NCBI GenBank assembly: GCA_041874725.1
Contig: CP097466.1
Coordinates: 434,001-498,000, forward strand
Direction of reading: 5' to 3'
DNA length: 64,000 bases
Source: Duganella sp. BuS-21
GTDB lineage: Bacteria > Pseudomonadota > Gammaproteobacteria > Burkholderiales > Burkholderiaceae_D
Made by a program: the position numbers and the translations under genes. Shown piece after piece: positions 36,382 through 45,011 of the stretch (position 1 is the first letter of the stretch; the number at the start of each line of letters is the position of its first letter). A model generated the notes under the pieces. It had not been told where the DNA came from and searched no databases. It worked only from the letters and a program-made list of their open reading frames with translations.

Positions 36382-37566
36382 TCAGCTCACCGTGCGGAAA
36401 AAGCGCAGCATTTCGCGGCTGGCGTCCGGTCCCTTGGCATCGGTATAGCTGCCGGAGGCGCTGCCGCCCGACCAGGCGTGGCCGGCGCCATGTACCACCC
36501 AGTGTTCGCCCAGCGGCGTGCCATCCTGCCGGGTGTGGGTGGTCTGCGTGTAACGGTAGCCGTTCGGCACCGCCCCCGACTGCACCGATGGCCGCGCGCC
36601 GCGATGGTTGTGCAGCCGCTGCGCCATCACCTGCTCGCCATTCACCGGATTCACCGTGGTGTCGCTGTCGCCATGGAACACGATGATCGGTTGCGAGCCG
36701 TTGCCGGCCTTGGCCGCACCCTGCATGCCGCGCTTCATGGCCGACAGCGCCGACGGCAGATCCTGCGCCGAGGCGAACGGCAGGCCCGAATGCACGCCCA
36801 CCGCCGCAAACAGCTCGGGATACAGCGTGCCGACGATCACCGCCATCGCCCCGCCCGCCGACAGCCCCGCTATGTACACCTGGCGTTCGTTGACCGGATA
36901 CTCGTCGATGATCTGCTGCGCGATGCCGGCAATGATGGATGGCTCGCCCTGTCCGCGCTGCTGGTCGATGGCGTTGAACCAGTTCCAGCATTTGGAGTGG
37001 TTGGCGTTGGCGGTCTGCTCCGGGTAGACCACGAAGCAGCCCATCTCCTCGGCCACCTGGTTCATCTGCGTGCCGGCCGCGAAATCGTCTGGATTCTGGG
37101 TGCAGCCGTGCAGCATCACCAGCAGCGGCATGGCCTGGCCGTGGTAGCTGGCCGGGATGTACAGCTTGTAGTTGCGGCTGCCCGCATGGTTGACGTAGCT
37201 GCCGCTGACGAACTGCGCGCCCTCGGGCAGCGGCTGCGCCGGCGACGGGTTCAGCAGCGTGCCGAAATCGATGGCGCGGTCCAGATTGGCCTGCAAATCG
37301 ACGCTGATGCCCATGCGGTTGAGAATATCCTGCGCGTACTCGGCCGGATGGGTCGCGGGATTCGGCGTGGCCGCGGGCGGTGCTGCTTGCGGTCGCGCTG
37401 GCTCCGGCGCCGGCTTCGGCTCAGGCGTGGATGGCGCCGCGCTTGGCGGCGGTGGATTAATATCCCTCATGGCCGGGGCCTTGGGTGCACCGCGTTGCAG
37501 TGGGATGCCTTTGCTGATGATTTGCTGGGCAGCTTCGCGCATTTGCGTTAAAAAATTGAGCTTCAT
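36382..37566 (-). CDS. PHB depolymerase family esterase
   Basis: The 394-residue protein has a proline/alanine-rich stretch at residues 35-75 and then an alpha/beta-hydrolase domain: oxyanion-region HGCTQN (153-158), nucleophile motif GLSAGGAMA with Ser236, acidic FHGDSDTTV with Asp300 or Asp302, and GAGHAWSGG with His363. No classic signal peptide is visible. Relatives are annotated as LpqC-type esterases or PHB depolymerases and may act on PHB, feruloyl or other esters. It shares an operon with an upstream ribbon-helix-helix gene 8 bp away. Confidence 0.85.
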   Translation of the reverse strand: MKLNFLTQMREAAQQIISKGIPLQRGAPKAPAMRDINPPPPSAAPSTPEPKPAPEPARPQAAPPAATPNPATHPAEYAQDILNRMGISVDLQANLDRAIDFGTLLNPSPAQPLPEGAQFVSGSYVNHAGSRNYKLYIPASYHGQAMPLLVMLHGCTQNPDDFAAGTQMNQVAEEMGCFVVYPEQTANANHSKCWNWFNAIDQQRGQGEPSIIAGIAQQIIDEYPVNERQVYIAGLSAGGAMAVIVGTLYPELFAAVGVHSGLPFASAQDLPSALSAMKRGMQGAAKAGNGSQPIIVFHGDSDTTVNPVNGEQVMAQRLHNHRGARPSVQSGAVPNGYRYTQTTHTRQDGTPLGEHWVVHGAGHAWSGGSASGSYTDAKGPDASREMLRFFRTVS

Positions 37567-37574
37567 GGCACTCC

Positions 37575-37988
37575 TTAGTGGATGCGTGTTGCCAAGGCAG
37601 TCTTGAGGACAGCGCTGGCATGCAGCGAGCCGAGGACAAAAATGGATTCAATGGTCGCCAGCGCCAGTTCGACGGAGACGTCGCTGGCAATGCTGGCCAA
37701 CCCCAGTACCTGTATCTGCAAGCGCTGGCCCGCCGCCTGGATGGCTTCCAGGTCGGCGCGCGAGTAGTGCTGCATGCCCAGGACCAGGCTTTTGCGCGCC
37801 ACGGTCTGCTTGACCACCTCGGCGTGCTGGTTCAGCTGGTTGCGGATCGCGGTGCGTATCAGATCGGTGCGGTTCGAGTAAAACCCTTCCTGCACCAGCA
37901 GGTCGATCTGCCCCAAGTCGATCGGGCCCAGATTGATGGTGATTTTTTCTGATTCAGCGATCTTCAGCTTTATTTCTTGCTTGGCCAT
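37575..37988 (-). CDS. Ribbon-helix-helix (CopG-like) transcriptional regulator
   Basis: The 137-residue protein starts MAKQEIKLKI at 37988 and has a ribbon-helix-helix DNA-binding segment, ITINLGPIDLGQIDLLVQEG followed by FYSNRTDLIRTAIRNQL (about residues 17-52). A C-terminal part of unknown role follows. It lies 8 bp upstream of the PHB depolymerase-like gene on the same strand, so it probably regulates that pair and its own promoter. Confidence 0.78.
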   Translation of the reverse strand: MAKQEIKLKIAESEKITINLGPIDLGQIDLLVQEGFYSNRTDLIRTAIRNQLNQHAEVVKQTVARKSLVLGMQHYSRADLEAIQAAGQRLQIQVLGLASIASDVSVELALATIESIFVLGSLHASAVLKTALATRIH

Positions 37989-38085
37989 ATGTCTCCATCC
38001 GATTGGCATCTATTAGCCATCTATATGGATGGTAGTCTACGCAATCCCGAACCCAAGTCAAGCGCGTTCGCGGCATAATGTCGTC

Positions 38086-38298
38086 ATGAGTGAAGCAACC
38101 AACATAATTCCATCCCCGGTGCCCTCGCCCTGCGTCAGTCTGTGCAAAATGGATACAGAACGCCGCTATTGCATGGGTTGCCTGCGTACCATTCCGGAAA
38201 TCATTGCCTGGAGCAAGGCCGATGACGACTTCAAGCGCGGCGTCTGGGCCGAATTGCCCCAGCGCCGCCTGACGGTGCACTTTGACGAGGAAGAATGA
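38086..38298 (+). CDS. DUF1289 small cysteine-rich protein
   Basis: The 70-residue protein shows the DUF1289 pattern: SPCVSLCKMD, then RYCMGCLRTIPEIIAW, with four cysteines that probably bind zinc or an iron-sulfur cluster. The ATG at 38086 agrees with the family start. It overlaps the metallo-hydrolase gene by 4 bp (ATGA), so they are translated together. Confidence 0.85.
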   Translation: MSEATNIIPSPVPSPCVSLCKMDTERRYCMGCLRTIPEIIAWSKADDDFKRGVWAELPQRRLTVHFDEEE

Positions 38299-39203
38299 AC
38301 GCGCTGCCCGAATCGATCCAGGTGTTTGAACGCGGTTGGCTGTCGTCCAACAACGTCATGCTGCTGGGCCGGCACGATACGGCCGTCATCGATACCGGCT
38401 ACGTCAGCCACGCGCAGCATACGCTGGAGCTGGTGCGCCACGCGCTGCGCGGCCGCCACCTCGACCAGATCATCAATACCCACCTGCATTCCGACCACTG
38501 CGGCGGCAACGCCATCCTGCAGGCGCATTACGGCGGCCAGACCTCGATACCCGTGGCGGAAGCGGAAAAAGTGCGGCATTGGGATGTGGAGGCACTGAGT
38601 TTCAAGGCCACCGGCCAGCGCTGCGACCGCTTTACCTTCGACGCCACCATCGCCCCCGGCGATGTGTTGCAGTTGGCCGACATGGAATGGCAGGCGCTGG
38701 CCGCGCCCGGTCACGATCCACATGCGCTGATCTTTTACTGTCCGCAAGAAAAAGTGTTGGTGTCCGCCGACGCCCTGTGGGAAAACGGCTTCGGCGTCAT
38801 CTTCCCCGAGCTCGACGGTAAATCCGGCTTCGCCGAGGAGCGCGCCACGCTGGACCTGATCGCCGGGCTGGACGTGAACGTGGTCATCCCCGGCCACGGC
38901 GCACCGTTTACCGATGTCGCCGGTGCGCTGGCACGTGCCCGTTCGCGGCTCGAATACCTGTCCGCCGACCCGGTGCGCAATGCGCAAAACGCCCTGAAAG
39001 TGTTGCTCAAGTTCCTGTTGTTGGAGCGCCAGCGGATCGCGCTGGCCGATGTGCCGGTGCTGCTGACTTCGATGCCGGTATTCGCGGCGGCAAACAGCAA
39101 CTATCTGAAGCAATCGCCGGAAGAGCTGGGCCGTTGGGCCGTTGCCCAGCTGGTACGCAGTTCGGCCGCCCGCGTCGAAGGTGAGTACTTACTCAACGAG
39201 TAA
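38295..39203 (+). CDS. MBL-fold metallo-hydrolase
   Basis: The 302-residue protein has the metallo-beta-lactamase motifs: THLHSDHCGGN near residue 58, the metal-site AAPGHDPHALIFYC near 138, the ADALWEN aspartate region and VIPGHGAPF near 200. It probably binds two metals and hydrolyses a thioester, phosphoester or lactone. The substrate is unknown. Its last codons contain an SlmA-site-like 12-mer. Confidence 0.85.
   Translation: MNALPESIQVFERGWLSSNNVMLLGRHDTAVIDTGYVSHAQHTLELVRHALRGRHLDQIINTHLHSDHCGGNAILQAHYGGQTSIPVAEAEKVRHWDVEALSFKATGQRCDRFTFDATIAPGDVLQLADMEWQALAAPGHDPHALIFYCPQEKVLVSADALWENGFGVIFPELDGKSGFAEERATLDLIAGLDVNVVIPGHGAPFTDVAGALARARSRLEYLSADPVRNAQNALKVLLKFLLLERQRIALADVPVLLTSMPVFAAANSNYLKQSPEELGRWAVAQLVRSSAARVEGEYLLNE
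39181..39192. promoter_or_regulatory. SlmA-binding-site-like sequence
   Basis: GTGAGTACTTAC differs at one base from GTGAGTACTCAC, the SlmA site described for E. coli. It lies within the last codons of the metallo-hydrolase gene, 6.5 kb from slmA. A weaker relative (ACGAGTACTCAT) is at 17832. Confidence 0.35.
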
Positions 39204-39293
39204 ATATAGAGGAAGCGCCCTAGTTTAGGCACGATCGTACTATTTTCGTTCTATAATCGTTTGCATCGATCAACTCACGTCCGCGAGCCCGCC

Positions 39294-40247
39294 ATGACCC
39301 TGCCTGCAGTGTTGCAAAACCTCTCCCTTCCAGTCATCGCTTCGCCGATGTTCATTGCCAGCGGCCCTGCGCTGGTGGCGGCGCAGTGCAAGGCCGGCAT
39401 CGTCGGCTCCTTCCCGGCGCTGAACGCGCGTCCGGCCGAGCTGCTGGATGTATGGCTGACCGACCTGCAAAAGGAACTGGCCGAATTCCAGGCCGCCAAC
39501 CCGGACAAGAAGGTCGGTCCGATCGCGGTCAACCAGATCGTGCACCAGTCGAACGACCGCCTGGCGCACGACGTGGAAGTGTGCGTGAAACACCAGATCC
39601 CGATCATCATTTCCTCGCTGCGCGCGCCGCCGAAAGAAATGCTGGACGCGATCCACAGCTACGGCGGCATCGTGCTGCACGACGTGGTGTCGATCCGTCA
39701 CGCTGAAAAAGCGCTGGAAGCCGGCGTCGACGGCCTGATCCTGGTGGCCAGCGGCGCCGGCGGCCATGCCGGCACGCTGTCGCCATTCGCGCTGGTGGGC
39801 GAGGTGCGCAAGTTCTTCAAAGGCCCGATTGCGCTGTCCGGCTCCATCGCCACCGGCGACGCCATCCTGGCGGCGCAGGCCATGGGCGCGGACTTCGCGT
39901 ACATCGGCTCGCGCTGGCTGGCGACCAAGGAATCGAACGTCAGCGACGGTTACCGCGAAGCCATCGTCGAATCGACGGCCGCCGATATCATCTACTCCAA
40001 TCTGTTCACCGGCGTGCACGGCAACTACCTGAAAAAATCCATCGTCGCCGCCGGCCTGGATCCGGACGCGCTGCCAACTGCGGACAAAACCGCGATGAAC
40101 TTCGGTTCCGCCAGCGCCAAGGCCTGGCGCGACATCTGGGGCGCCGGCCAGGGCGTGGGTCTGATGGATGACATTCCATCGGCCGGCGAGATGGTCGAAC
40201 GTCTCAAGCGCGAATACGACGCCGCCCGCGCCCGCCTGGCGCTGTAA
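39294..40247 (+). CDS. Nitronate monooxygenase (2-nitropropane dioxygenase family)
   Basis: The 317-residue flavin protein has the NMO/TIM-barrel motifs: PVIASPMFIASGPALVAAQC near the start, LVASGAGGHAGTLSPFALV around residue 155, GSIATGDAILAAQAMGADFA and YIGSRWLATKES. It probably oxidises alkyl nitronates to carbonyl compounds and nitrite with FMN. It lies beside but convergent with the LysR gene (3 bp apart). Confidence 0.88.
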   Translation: MTLPAVLQNLSLPVIASPMFIASGPALVAAQCKAGIVGSFPALNARPAELLDVWLTDLQKELAEFQAANPDKKVGPIAVNQIVHQSNDRLAHDVEVCVKHQIPIIISSLRAPPKEMLDAIHSYGGIVLHDVVSIRHAEKALEAGVDGLILVASGAGGHAGTLSPFALVGEVRKFFKGPIALSGSIATGDAILAAQAMGADFAYIGSRWLATKESNVSDGYREAIVESTAADIIYSNLFTGVHGNYLKKSIVAAGLDPDALPTADKTAMNFGSASAKAWRDIWGAGQGVGLMDDIPSAGEMVERLKREYDAARARLAL

Positions 40248-40250
40248 GCC

Positions 40251-41138
40251 TCACGCTGCCTGCACCAGGTAGTCGATCAGCGCGCGCACCTTGAGCGCGA
40301 GGTGGCGGCCCGGCGTGTAGACCGCGTGGATGCTGCCGGTGTAGGGCTCGCCGAACTCCCAGTCGGCCAGCACCGGCTGCAGACGGCCGGCCGCGAGTGC
40401 TGCCGCAGCCGCAAAATCGGGCACCAGGCCGATGGCGCCGCCGGTTTCGGCCAGCGCCACGATCGCCGCGCTGTTGTTGATGGTCAGGCGCGAGGCGATG
40501 CTGACGCTGACCTGCTCATCGCCGCGCCGCAAACTCCAGTCAGGGCCGAAGCGGCCATAGCCCAGATAGCAGCAATGGTGCGCCGCCAGTTCAGCAGGCG
40601 TGGCGGGTGCGCCGTGCTGCGCCAGATAGGCAGGTGCGGCCACCAGAACATAGCGCATGGCGCACAAGGGCCGCGCCGCCAGTCCCGGCGACAGCTCGCG
40701 GGCGATGCGGATGGCGAGGTCGATGCCATCCTCGGCCAGGTCGATCGTGCGGTCGTTCAGCGTCAGCCGCACATCCACTTCCGGGTACGTACCGAGAAAA
40801 CCCGGCAGGCGCGGCGCCAGCCAGGTCTGGCCGAACACCACCGGCGCGCTGACGCGGATCACGCCGTTGGGACGCGCGCTATAGCTGCCGGCCATGGCGT
40901 GCACTTCGCGCGCGGTGCTCAGCATGCGTGCGCAAGCGGCGTGGACCTGCTCGCCCAGCTCCGTCAGCGACAGGGAACGCGTGGTGCGCAATAGCAGCCG
41001 CCCGCCGAGATGCGTCTCCAGCCGTCCCACATGGCGGCTGACCGCCGACGTGGTCACGCCCAGATGCCGCGCCGCCGCCGAAAAGCCGCCACTATCCACC
41101 ACCTGGGCGAAGATCGCCATCTCCTTCAGCATGTCCAT
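40251..41138 (-). CDS. LysR family transcriptional regulator
   Basis: The 295-residue protein has an N-terminal winged helix-turn-helix (VVDSGGFSAAARHLGVTTSAVSRHVGRLE) and a C-terminal periplasmic-binding-like effector domain beginning about residue 90. It is divergent from a zinc-type dehydrogenase/quinone reductase gene, with 100 bp between the starts, the usual arrangement for a LysR regulator and its target. Confidence 0.9.
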   Translation of the reverse strand: MDMLKEMAIFAQVVDSGGFSAAARHLGVTTSAVSRHVGRLETHLGGRLLLRTTRSLSLTELGEQVHAACARMLSTAREVHAMAGSYSARPNGVIRVSAPVVFGQTWLAPRLPGFLGTYPEVDVRLTLNDRTIDLAEDGIDLAIRIARELSPGLAARPLCAMRYVLVAAPAYLAQHGAPATPAELAAHHCCYLGYGRFGPDWSLRRGDEQVSVSIASRLTINNSAAIVALAETGGAIGLVPDFAAAAALAAGRLQPVLADWEFGEPYTGSIHAVYTPGRHLALKVRALIDYLVQAA

Positions 41139-41238
41139 GCCATCCCTTCCGTTGCGTTCAGATCAACAAGCCTTTGCATTTTAAGCGGATTGTGGAATTT
41201 TTAGCGTAGATCGATACTGGGCTTTTCAGGAGGAAGCC

Positions 41239-42228
41239 ATGAACTACATCGAATATCGTACCGACGGCCAGGGGGGCTTGCGGCGGGCGTTGACCAGTGC
41301 CACGCCGCTGCCGGCCCATGGTGTACGGGTTGCCGTGTGCGCCATCGGACTAAATTTCCGCGATGTGTATGTCATCCGTGGCAATCGCTATCGCGCTGCG
41401 GCGGTCGACCGCGTGCCGATGACCGACGCCGCCGGCGTGGTTGAGGCCATTGGCGATGCCGTCACGCGCTTCAAGGTGGGTGACCGCGTCTGCTCGACGG
41501 TTTTACCGGATTGGATCGACGGGCCGCTGACCGCGCACGACATGGCGCGCTCGCCTGCGGTGTTGACGGAGTATTTCGATGCGCACGAAAACGACCTGGT
41601 GGCCGCGCCGCCGCATTTGAGCGTCATCGAAGCCGCCACACTGCCGGTGGCCGCACTGACCGCGTGGCACGCGGTGGCAGAGCTGGGCGTGGTGCGGGAA
41701 GGCGATACGGTGGTGGTGCAAACCACCGGCGGCGTGGCGGTGTTTGCGATGCAGTTCGCGCAGGCGCTGGGCGCGCGCGTGATCGTGGTTTCACGCTCGG
41801 AGGACAAGCTGCTGCGCAGCGGCGCCTGGGCCACCATCAACACGGCGGCCACGCCGGAATGGGATCAGCAGGTGCTGGCGCTGACCGGCGGCGCAGGCGC
41901 GCGGCTGGTGCTGGATATGGGGTTGAGCGATTCGCTGCGCCGTTCGGCGCGCGCGGCGGCCTATGAAGGCACGGTCGCCATCATCGGCGTGGTACAGGAG
42001 CAGACCAATCCGCTCGATATCTACACGGTGATGAACAAGAACCTCAACGTGCGCGGCGTGGAAACCGGCTCACGCGCCATGTTCGAGCGCATGAACCGCT
42101 TCATGCTGGAGCACGATATCCATCCCATCGTCGATGCGGTGTACCGGTTCGACCAGGTGGATGCGGCGCTGGACCACCTCGGGTCCAGCCCTTACGGCAA
42201 GGTGGTGCTCAGCTCTCGGTGCGAATAG
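41239..42228 (+). CDS. NAD(P)-dependent MDR-superfamily alcohol dehydrogenase/quinone reductase
   Basis: The 329-residue protein has the medium-chain dehydrogenase layout: an N-terminal GroES-like domain with GLNFRDVYVIRG, and a Rossmann domain with VVVQTTGGVAVFAMQFAQAL near residue 155. The catalytic-zinc cysteine/histidine set is not evident, which favours a quinone-reductase-like, zinc-free enzyme. It is likely controlled by the divergent LysR regulator. Its last 20 bp overlap the convergent HPRT gene. Confidence 0.82.
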   Translation: MNYIEYRTDGQGGLRRALTSATPLPAHGVRVAVCAIGLNFRDVYVIRGNRYRAAAVDRVPMTDAAGVVEAIGDAVTRFKVGDRVCSTVLPDWIDGPLTAHDMARSPAVLTEYFDAHENDLVAAPPHLSVIEAATLPVAALTAWHAVAELGVVREGDTVVVQTTGGVAVFAMQFAQALGARVIVVSRSEDKLLRSGAWATINTAATPEWDQQVLALTGGAGARLVLDMGLSDSLRRSARAAAYEGTVAIIGVVQEQTNPLDIYTVMNKNLNVRGVETGSRAMFERMNRFMLEHDIHPIVDAVYRFDQVDAALDHLGSSPYGKVVLSSRCE

Positions 42229-42778
42229 CCCACAGGCCGGGCAGGTTGCGCCAGTAGCCGTAGGCGTCCATGCCGAATCCGACCACGAAGCGGTTGGGGA
42301 TGGTGATGCCGACGATGTCGGCCTGCACCGGCTTGACCTTGCCGATCGCCTTGTCCGCGAACACGGCCAGGATCACTTCCTTGGCGCCCATGTCCAGCAG
42401 GCGTTGCTTGACGTGGGCCAGCGTTTCGCCTTCGTCGAGGATGTCGTCCAATACGATGACCGTGCGGCCGCTGACGTTCGAGCGCGGTACCACTTTCCAC
42501 ACTATTTCGCCGCCCTTGTCCTCGTCGCCGTAGCGGCTGACGTGAATGTAGTCGAATTCGAGCGGGAAGCTCAGTTGCGGTAGCAGGTTGCCGGTGAAGA
42601 CCACGGCGCCGCCCATCACGCCCAGCACCAGCGGGAATTCCTCGCTGTCCGGTTGATCGTAGCGGGCGTTGAGCGTATCGGCCATGGCGGTGACGGCGCG
42701 GTCGACGTCCTGCTTGGTGTACAGTTCTTCGGCGTTTTCCAGCAGCGCACGGGCGCGGTTGTGGTGGAAGTCTTGCAT
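42209..42778 (-). CDS. hpt: Hypoxanthine-guanine phosphoribosyltransferase
   Basis: The 189-residue enzyme salvages purine bases with PRPP. It has the type I PRTase acidic motif TVIVLDDILDEGETLAHV near residue 105, the base-binding IPNRFVVGFGMDAYGYWRN segment near the end and a flexible-loop region around FDYIHVSRYGD. The last codons overlap a convergent dehydrogenase gene by 20 bp. Confidence 0.93.
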   Translation of the reverse strand: MQDFHHNRARALLENAEELYTKQDVDRAVTAMADTLNARYDQPDSEEFPLVLGVMGGAVVFTGNLLPQLSFPLEFDYIHVSRYGDEDKGGEIVWKVVPRSNVSGRTVIVLDDILDEGETLAHVKQRLLDMGAKEVILAVFADKAIGKVKPVQADIVGITIPNRFVVGFGMDAYGYWRNLPGLWAIRTES

Positions 42779-42823
42779 GATCTTCTTATCTAAAAAAAGT
42801 GAAGGACGACATTATCCCTCAAT

Positions 42824-44077
42824 TTATTGGTAGTCGCGCACATCGTCGATGACTTTGCCGTCGTTGGGCAGGCTGCCTACCGGGACAAACAGCACCTCGG
42901 CGCGTAGCTTGGTGAGTTTGCGGATCGAGTCGACAATGGCAGCGCCGTCCACATTGTCCGCATCGGCAACCTCGCAATGCAGGGTCATCGTCTCCTGCGC
43001 GATCTGGCCTGATACGATCAGACGTGCCTTCACGATCTGTGGATGACGCCCGGTGATCTCGTGCACCTGCGATGGATGGACGAACATGCCGCGTATCTTG
43101 GTGGTCTGGTCGGCGCGTCCCAGCCAGCCCTTGATGCGGATGTTGGTGCGGCCGCAGGGCGAAGGTGGGGTATCGGTGAGTATCGCCGACAGGTCGCCGG
43201 TGGCGAAGCGTATCAGCGGATAGTCGGGATTGAAGACGGTGAGCACCACTTCGCCCACTTCGCCCGCAGGTACAGGCTCGCCGCTGCCGGGACGGACGAT
43301 TTCCAGTATCACTTCCTCGTCCACCAGCATGCCGGGATCGCGCACCTCGCCGCTGCGCGTTTCGTAGGCGATGCTGCCGATGTCGGCGGAGGCGTACACC
43401 TGCAGCACATTCGGCACGCCATGTTCGGCCAGCCAGGTGCGCAGCGACTCGGGCAGCGCTTCGGCGCTCACCAGCGCGCGCTTGATGCTGCCGATGTCGG
43501 CGCCCATCTCCTGCGCCTTCTCGATGATGATCTTCAGGAACGATGGCGTGCCGACGTAGGTGTCGGGCCGCAGCGCGTGGATGGCCTGCACCTGCATCTC
43601 GGTCTGGCCGCTGCCGGCCGGGATCACCGCGCAGCCGATGCGCGCGGCGCCGCCTTCGACCATGAAGGCCGCCGGCGTGAAGTGATACGAGAAGCAGTTC
43701 TGCATCAAGCCGCCGGCGCGCACGCCCGCCGCATGCATGGGACGCGCGAAGCGCCACCAATCGGCGCCGCGTCCTTCGGGATCGAAGATGGGGCCGGGCG
43801 ACATGAATACGCGCGACAGTTGGCCCAGCGGCGTGGTATTCAGGCCGCCGAACGGTGTTTGCTGCTGCTGAAGCGCGTGCAGGTCCGATTTGCGCGTGAC
43901 CGGCAGCGTGGCCAGCGCGGCGCGGCTGTTGATGTCGGCGGCGTTGATATCCTTGAGGATGCGCGACCATCCGGCCGCCGCCTTGGCGCGCGATACCAGC
44001 TGCGGCAGGCGTGCCATCAGTTCGCGTTCGCGCTGTTCCGGCGGGCGCGTTTCCAGATTGTCGAAAGTATCGGCCAT
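42824..44077 (-). CDS. Phenylacetate-CoA ligase-like (PaaK family) adenylate-forming enzyme
   Basis: The 417-residue protein starts at 44077 (MADTFDNLETRPPEQREREL). PaaK-type features include LPVTRKSDLHALQQQQTPFG near residue 65, VYASADIGSIAYETRSGE near 235 and LIRFATGDLSAIL near 315. The C-terminal MFVHPSQVHEITGRHPQIV leads into the lid domain. It would activate an aromatic or other carboxylate to its CoA thioester. It is the last gene of the minus-strand HAAT transporter operon, behind a YjbR stub. Confidence 0.85.
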   Translation of the reverse strand: MADTFDNLETRPPEQRERELMARLPQLVSRAKAAAGWSRILKDINAADINSRAALATLPVTRKSDLHALQQQQTPFGGLNTTPLGQLSRVFMSPGPIFDPEGRGADWWRFARPMHAAGVRAGGLMQNCFSYHFTPAAFMVEGGAARIGCAVIPAGSGQTEMQVQAIHALRPDTYVGTPSFLKIIIEKAQEMGADIGSIKRALVSAEALPESLRTWLAEHGVPNVLQVYASADIGSIAYETRSGEVRDPGMLVDEEVILEIVRPGSGEPVPAGEVGEVVLTVFNPDYPLIRFATGDLSAILTDTPPSPCGRTNIRIKGWLGRADQTTKIRGMFVHPSQVHEITGRHPQIVKARLIVSGQIAQETMTLHCEVADADNVDGAAIVDSIRKLTKLRAEVLFVPVGSLPNDGKVIDDVRDYQ

Positions 44078-44079
44078 GT

Positions 44080-44190
44080 TCAAAGTCCTTGTATTTCGAG
44101 GATCGAGAACACCAGGTTTGATTCCCATTGGATGTCTTCGGTGGCGCCGGGCCGTTTGCGGCAAAAGGTCTTGGCCTTGGTGAGATTCAT
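44080..44190 (-). pseudogene. N-terminal stub of a MmcQ/YjbR family gene
   Basis: The 36-codon frame MNLTKAKTFCRKRPGATEDI-(16 more residues) matches the start of YjbR/MmcQ proteins of about 115 residues, up to the LVFSI strand, and then runs into unrelated codons and a stop 2 bp before the PaaK-like start. The remaining two thirds of the gene are absent. The piece is preserved exactly in the gap between livF and the ligase, as a deletion scar would be. Confidence 0.6.
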
Positions 44191-44198
44191 TGAAGTCC

Positions 44199-45011
44199 TT
44201 ATGCAAGCCAGCGCTTGCGGCGCCGGTAGAATTTCATGTCGCGGAAGCTCTTGCGCCCCACGCCGGAGACGCCGAGGTAGAACTCCTTGACATCTTCGTT
44301 GCACGACAGCTCGGCCGCCGCGCCTTCCATCACCACGCGGCCGTTTTCGAGGATGTAGCCGAAGTCCGCGTAGCGCAGGGCGATGCTGGTGTTTTGTTCG
44401 GCCAGCAGGAAGGAGACGTTCTCCTTGCTGTTCAAGTCCTTGACGATGCCGAAGATCTCATCGACGATTTGCGGCGCGATGCCCATCGATGGCTCGTCCA
44501 GCAAGATCATGGACGGCTTGGCCATCAGTGCCCGGCCGATGGCGCACATTTGCTGCTCGCCGCCGGAGGTGTAGCCGGCCTGGCTGCCGCGCCGCTCCTT
44601 CAGGCGCGGGAAGTAGTGGTAGACCTGTTCCAGCGACTCTTTCAGCTCCACGCGCGAGGCGCTGCGCGTGTAGGCGCCGGTCAGCAGGTTTTCCTCGATG
44701 GTGAGGTGGGCGAAGCAGTGACGGCCTTCCATCACCTGCGACAGGCCGCGCTTCACCAATTCATTGGGCGTCAGCTGGTCGATGCGTTCGCCCTTGAACT
44801 GGACCTCGCCCTTGGTGACGTCGCCGCGTTCGCCGCGCAGCAGGGTGGAGATGGTCTTCAGCGTGGTCGACTTGCCGGCGCCGTTGGCGCCCAGCAGGGC
44901 GACGATCTTCCCCTGCGGGACTTGCAGCGATACGCCTTTCAGCACCAGGATGACGTGGTCGTAGATGACCTCGACATTGTTGACCGAAAGGTAGGGCGCG
45001 GCCGTCGTCAT
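44199..45011 (-). CDS. livF: LivF-type HAAT ABC transporter ATP-binding protein
   Basis: The 270-residue ATPase has Walker A LLGANGAGKSTTLK at about residues 38-51, a signature region degenerate as YTSGGEQQMCAIGRAL, Walker B SMILLDEPSMGIAP and the switch histidine region replaced by LAEQNTSIALRYADFGYIL, all typical of LivF. The start at 45011 overlaps the upstream binding-protein stop by 4 bp (ATGA). The C-terminal tail is long and basic (KFYRRRKRW). Confidence 0.9.
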   Translation of the reverse strand: MTTAAPYLSVNNVEVIYDHVILVLKGVSLQVPQGKIVALLGANGAGKSTTLKTISTLLRGERGDVTKGEVQFKGERIDQLTPNELVKRGLSQVMEGRHCFAHLTIEENLLTGAYTRSASRVELKESLEQVYHYFPRLKERRGSQAGYTSGGEQQMCAIGRALMAKPSMILLDEPSMGIAPQIVDEIFGIVKDLNSKENVSFLLAEQNTSIALRYADFGYILENGRVVMEGAAAELSCNEDVKEFYLGVSGVGRKSFRDMKFYRRRKRWLA

